Shown here one piece after another: positions 60,113 to 64,000 of a stretch of DNA of 64,000 bases. A program made the translations under genes and the position numbers. The stretch covers positions 293,738,982 to 293,802,981 of the forward strand of contig NC_089490.1 of the NCBI RefSeq assembly GCF_036850765.1, written 5' to 3'. Within the stretch, counting starts at the first letter, position 1, and every line of letters begins with the position of its first letter. The notes under the pieces are model-generated. The model ran no database searches. It saw only the letters and a list, made by a program, of their open reading frames with translations, and was not told where the DNA came from. This DNA comes from Saccopteryx bilineata (Eukaryota > Chordata > Mammalia > Chiroptera > Emballonuridae).

Positions 60113-60195
60113 TTATGCTATTTTATATACATTATACTATACTATACTACAGAATACTATACTATATGTACTATACTATGTTATATTTATGTATG
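60113..60195. repeat. TACTA/TATAC-type imperfect microsatellite
   Basis: Runs of ACTATACTATACTACAGAAT-type pentanucleotide repeats immediately after the LTR target site. Confidence 0.85.
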
Positions 60196-61530
60196 CACAG
60201 GTGTCATACATTAAGTTATTATAAACACTTTAAACAGAACAACCTATTACATCTCCCAGTAGTTCCTCTATTTTAATCTCAAGATTTATTATTCACTTAA
60301 TTATTTTTTACCTTTCATATTCTTATTTTATTGGTCCTTTTTTTTTTACCTATTTCAGTTCTAATTAATTTGATTTAACCACAATTTCTCACTCTAATTT
60401 TTTTTAAATTGACACTATACTTTACCTTTACTCTAACATTCTTATTTATCTATATAGTTATTAACTGATTTCACAGTATTCCACAAAGATCTCTTTTGTT
60501 ATTATATTGGTCAAAATAGACTAAGCTGTAGTAACAGGGAACACACATAATTTTTTTCCCATTATCCTTTTCAGTGGACAAAGCACTAAAACCCAGAGTC
60601 ACTACTGAGCTTAAGCTGAGAGAGTCATTTCTACATGTTTCCATAGTCACTGTGGCAAAGAAAGGTAATCTGCTCAGTCTTGCACCAGGACTGTTGTGAT
60701 CCATTTCTGGGGAAATTACTCATACCACTTCTATTTAAAGTTCATAGAGTACACTCAACTGAGATGGGCCAAGAAGGCTAGTCTTCAATATGAATAAGAA
60801 AGAGGGAAGTCCTGGATACTGATAAGGAACACTCAAGACTGTCACAGTCAGTGCCCTCAAAATCTGATACAGTAAACTGAGAAAAAAAAAAGATGAACAG
60901 ATAGTGTTTGATTTACTATAGATATTCCGGAAGAACCAAGGGGGTTAATAGAGAACCACTACAAAAATACACAAAGGAACCGTCAAAGTAATTCTTAAAC
61001 TATTTAAGAAATATTAAACAACAATAATAATACCTGTTAAAGATTTCATGATAGAACATGGATAAAGGTTAGGTGATATGAAGATATCCCTGGACTCCTT
61101 ACATAAATATGAATATGATTAAAAGAGATAATGAAGTTGAAGTTTATACTAATGAAAATGGGAAGCCAATTAAGTTAAGAGTATAAAAGAGGTTCAATTT
61201 CTCTGAGGGGAAATTGTTTTGATAACGCAATGATAGAGATGGAAATGGAGATACAGTGGTAGCAAATCACTGAAGAGGTTGCTAACATTATTCTCGTGAC
61301 AAATGCTATTAACCTTAAATAAGCTGGTGACAGAACTAATAGAGAACTAAGAGTCAAGAGAAACTTAGAGGCAAAATAGGTAAAACTAAGGTCCCATAAT
61401 AAATACTATAAGACAATTCTTTTTCTTTCCTTATCCTTCTCTATCCTGTTTCCCTATTTCATTTTACCTATTCTCATGATTTTGCATACACTCTATACAA
61501 ATTCCATTATGAAATTAATTTATAATATAA
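60196..61530. other. AT-rich unique sequence
   Basis: Nothing recognised; short frames are featureless. Confidence 0.5.
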
Positions 61531-61934
61531 GGCCCTGGCCGGTTGGCTCAGCGGTAGAGCGTCGGCCTAGCGTGCGGAGGACCCGGGCTGGATTCCCGGC
61601 CAGGGCACACAGGAGAAGCGCCTATTTGCTTCTCCACCCCTCCGCCGCGCTTTCCTCTCTGTCTCTCTCTTCCCCTCCCGCAGCCAAGGCTCCATTGGAG
61701 CAAAAGATGGCCCGGGCGCTGGGGATGGCTCTGTGGCCTCTGCCTCAGGCGCTAGAGTGGCTCTGGTCGCAACATGGCGACGCCCAGGATGGGCAGAGCA
61801 TCGCCCCCTGGTGGGCAGAGCATTGCCCCTGGTGGGCGTGCCGGGTGGATCCCGGTCGGGCGCATGCGGGAGTCTGTCTGACTGTCTCTCCTTGTTTCCA
61901 GCTTCAGAAAAATGAAAAAAAAAAAAAAAAAAAA
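61531..61934 (+). mobile_element. Group A SINE, full length, plus strand
   Basis: Canonical head GGCCCTGGCCGGTTGGCTCA, a mutated B box (GGGCTGGATTCC), double internal unit, TTTCCAGCTTCAGAAAAATG tail and about 20 As. Target-site duplication GAAATTAATTTATA against GAAACTAATATATA. The 165-residue frame is spurious. Confidence 0.96.
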
Positions 61935-62379
61935 GAAACTAATATATACTTTCCTTCTGATTTTCTGAAATAACAACAAAAAATTCTACAATGACATTTA
62001 ACATACATCTGATTTTGAAATTAAGCAAATCTGTGTTCATAATTCATGTTGTCCAAACTCTAGTTCCTGAGCTTAGTAAATGGCACCACTAACTATGTAA
62101 TTTATCATGGCATTAGTTTGCTACCATATCCCTCACATTTATCTCCAGTAGTGCATCTAATTACTTAACATCCCTACCTATACTACATGTTAAATATTCC
62201 TCAACTACATTCTCTTATCTTCACCAATACAGCCGCTTCCTTAACTAAGGCAACATCCGGTCCTACCTGCACAAATATGCAATCTTTATAGGTAGGCTTT
62301 CTACAATTTTTCTAACTCTAAGCCAAATGACTTTCTACACGGATCCATAGCATTCTTAAAAATGGCCTTGATCACCTAA
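61935..62379. other. Unique sequence
   Basis: Nothing firm; may include the start of the L2 remnant that follows. Confidence 0.45.
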
Positions 62380-62830
62380 CTTCCAAACTTTAAGCCCTGC
62401 AGCAATTTCTTATTTTTTTTTTTTTTTGAGTCAAGTCTAAAAGCATTAACCTGGCCTGGAAGGCCCTAACTCACTTTTATCTTTTTCTCCAGTGTTTCTG
62501 TTTCAATCACAGAATTCTGAAAAAAGCTGCTGTCACTTTGGCATATTTTTATTCCCTCAAAAGCATCAGGTTCTTTTCTCTGCCTCAGGCCCTTTACGCA
62601 TGCTCTTCTTTTTGCTTGTACACATTTAATTCATGGTCTTGTTCAAATTCTACTACTCATTTTCAATCAATATACCTTTCATGTATTTCCATAAGTAGTA
62701 TTTATTTCTTTAGAGAACATACCAGAATCATATTTTAATTTTCTAATTTTATATATTATCAATATTCCTAACTAGACTTGTAGAGTTGTAAAAGTAGTGG
62801 ACATTTCTGACTTGTGAACCACACTAATAC
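62380..62830 (+). mobile_element. LINE L2 remnant
   Basis: L2 landmarks in order: AACCTGGCCTGGAAGGCCCT, the TTCTCTGCCTCAGGCCCTTT and ACGCATGCTCTTC pair, a TCATGGTCTTGTTCAAATTC segment, and AACTAGACTTGTAGAGTTGT. Old, non-coding, with a T-run inserted near 62410. Confidence 0.78.
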
Positions 62831-64000
62831 CTGGTGGAGTGTTTTTCAGGTAGTTGACTTAAAACTCATACTTCATTGATGGAATGGATCTATAAATAAT
62901 TTTTAAAAATCATGAATGTAAGGCTGATGATAAGTTTTGAACTTTTTAACAGTTGGTACTGGAAATAGTAGCAATGCTAATGATAATAATAGCCTGTAAC
63001 ATTTATTGTACTGTTTTAGAGAGTCAGGCAATCATCTAATAACTACATATTTAAATAATTGATTTTATGGCCAAGTTTGTATCTCAGTTCTCTGAATGTC
63101 ATTACATAGCTTCATTTGTACTCTCAGTGCTCTTCATTTCTCTCTTACCTGTGTAAGACATTACTTTGTCATTTTTCTCAGTGAGTATCATCTAACACAA
63201 GTCCATAAACACAATGTGTTACAGCTCCATTTTCTCTGTCACACAAGTGAACAATGGCTATTTCTTTAGTTAATATCTTCATCTAAGTGCTTGTTATAGG
63301 GCCCTAAGTGCAGTTGGATGCTCAATAAACTTTGGGCAGGTGAAAATAATGAGGAGATATGCCTATTAAAATGGCTAGAATTCAATCAGGGTGTTTCAAC
63401 ATTCACAGCAATTTGTATCTTTAAAAGATTAAATAAGAATCTCTTAAAAAGAGCATAAAAGTGATATAAAAACAAACATGTTATTTTAATTATGTGCATC
63501 TGTGAGTAGTGAAATTTGATATAAGGAAAAAAAGAAAGTGGCTACTGAACAAAGCGTGTGGCTCAGATTATTATAAGAAAAAAATCTTAGTACACAAAAA
63601 CACATGTGATGTAAGGTAACTTTTATTTCCAGGTATATGGGAATGCTTTTACCAAACCTGAAAGAATCAAGAGACATTTTGGAATTATTCAAGAAAATAT
63701 GCATAGTCTTGAACTCCATGATCTGAGAAAATTCTCTGATAGAGAACTGAAAATTAGAATGAAGGCTTTGGGTAGTGCTTCTCGGTTCTATGTTTTGGGC
63801 AATCTATGACAAATTTAATGATAACAAATCTGACTGTGCTACAACTGAAAGGTTCTTGTGAGGAAAGAAAGCTTTTAATGAAGCAACAATAGTGTATAAA
63901 GTATAAGGAAGTTCAATGCTCCAGCTGCCTTTTGGCAATAGAATGTCTAGCATATTCCAAATGCATTGTTTCCAGACTTAATTGCACAGTAATGCTCAGA
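62831..64000. other. Unique sequence with faint L2/MIR traces
   Basis: GTAACATTTATTGTACTG near 63000 is MIR-like, and GATGCTCAATAAACTTTGGG at about 63317-63337 is like an L2/MIR 3' end. Nothing else recognised. The 77-residue minus frame at 63486-63719 is featureless. Confidence 0.45.

Noticed and set aside
1..64000. A novel multi-gene system (defence, biosynthetic or similar)
   Set aside because: No intact protein-coding gene could be supported anywhere. The window's structure is explained by transposable elements, microsatellites and unique non-coding mammalian DNA.

Overview
This window is nuclear DNA from a mammal, almost certainly a bat. It is an AT-rich, gene-poor stretch (intergenic, or inside a long intron) in which no protein-coding exon, rRNA, functional tRNA gene or CRISPR array could be supported. 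The evidence is the repeat content: many tRNA-derived SINEs of bat (Ves/Rhin-like) type with target-site duplications (TSDs), mammalian LINE-1 and L2/MIR debris, young hAT-type and mariner-type non-autonomous DNA transposons (bats are the mammals known for recent DNA-transposon activity), and ERV LTRs. The SINE mix suggests an emballonurid or rhinolophoid bat, but the genus cannot be fixed by eye. Nearly every longer open reading frame is a chance frame through a GC-rich SINE body or an LTR.

Layout. 0-9 kb: a minus-strand ERV LTR (183-930), a dense run of SINEs, two broken LINE-1 ORF2 pieces (3.7-4.2 and 7.6-8.1 kb) and a hAT remnant (8.9 kb). 9-19 kb: mostly old unique sequence with L1 3'-UTR and L2 debris, two minus-strand long SINEs, a mariner-like MITE (14.31-14.55 kb) and a 101-bp direct duplication (17.33/18.16 kb). 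18.7-24.5 kb: microsatellites, a perfect 4 x 29-bp tandem array, a complete 474-bp hAT element with a perfect 8-bp TSD, and several SINEs. 24.5-30.8 kb: a SINE-free desert with only faint MIR-like traces. 30.8-36.8 kb: SINEs, including an inverted pair at 31.4/32.4 kb, and a hAT element nested in an older SINE (36.0 kb) beside L1 3'-UTR. 36.8-44.0 kb: a second SINE desert. 44-51.3 kb: the densest young-SINE block, plus a 128-bp mariner-like MITE and a probable solo LTR (47.9-48.5 kb). 51.3-64 kb: sparse, with a second truncated copy of the 183-930 LTR family on the plus strand (55.83-56.11 kb), a complete solo LTR with a 6-bp TSD (59.79-60.11 kb), a very short 5'-truncated L1 insertion and an L2 stretch (62.4-62.8 kb).

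Five SINE groups are used as local labels. A is the long type of about 370-400 bp, head GGCCCTGGCCGGTTGGCTCA, tail ending in TTCCAGCTTCAGAAAAA. B is about 320-340 bp, head GCCTGACCAGG. C is about 165-215 bp, head GCCTGACCTGTGG, tail AATGAATAAATAA. D covers older diverged tRNA-SINEs. E covers older relatives of A with their own middle segment. There is no operon or pathway here: the content is a layered record of transposition, and the nestings and TSDs are the informative part.
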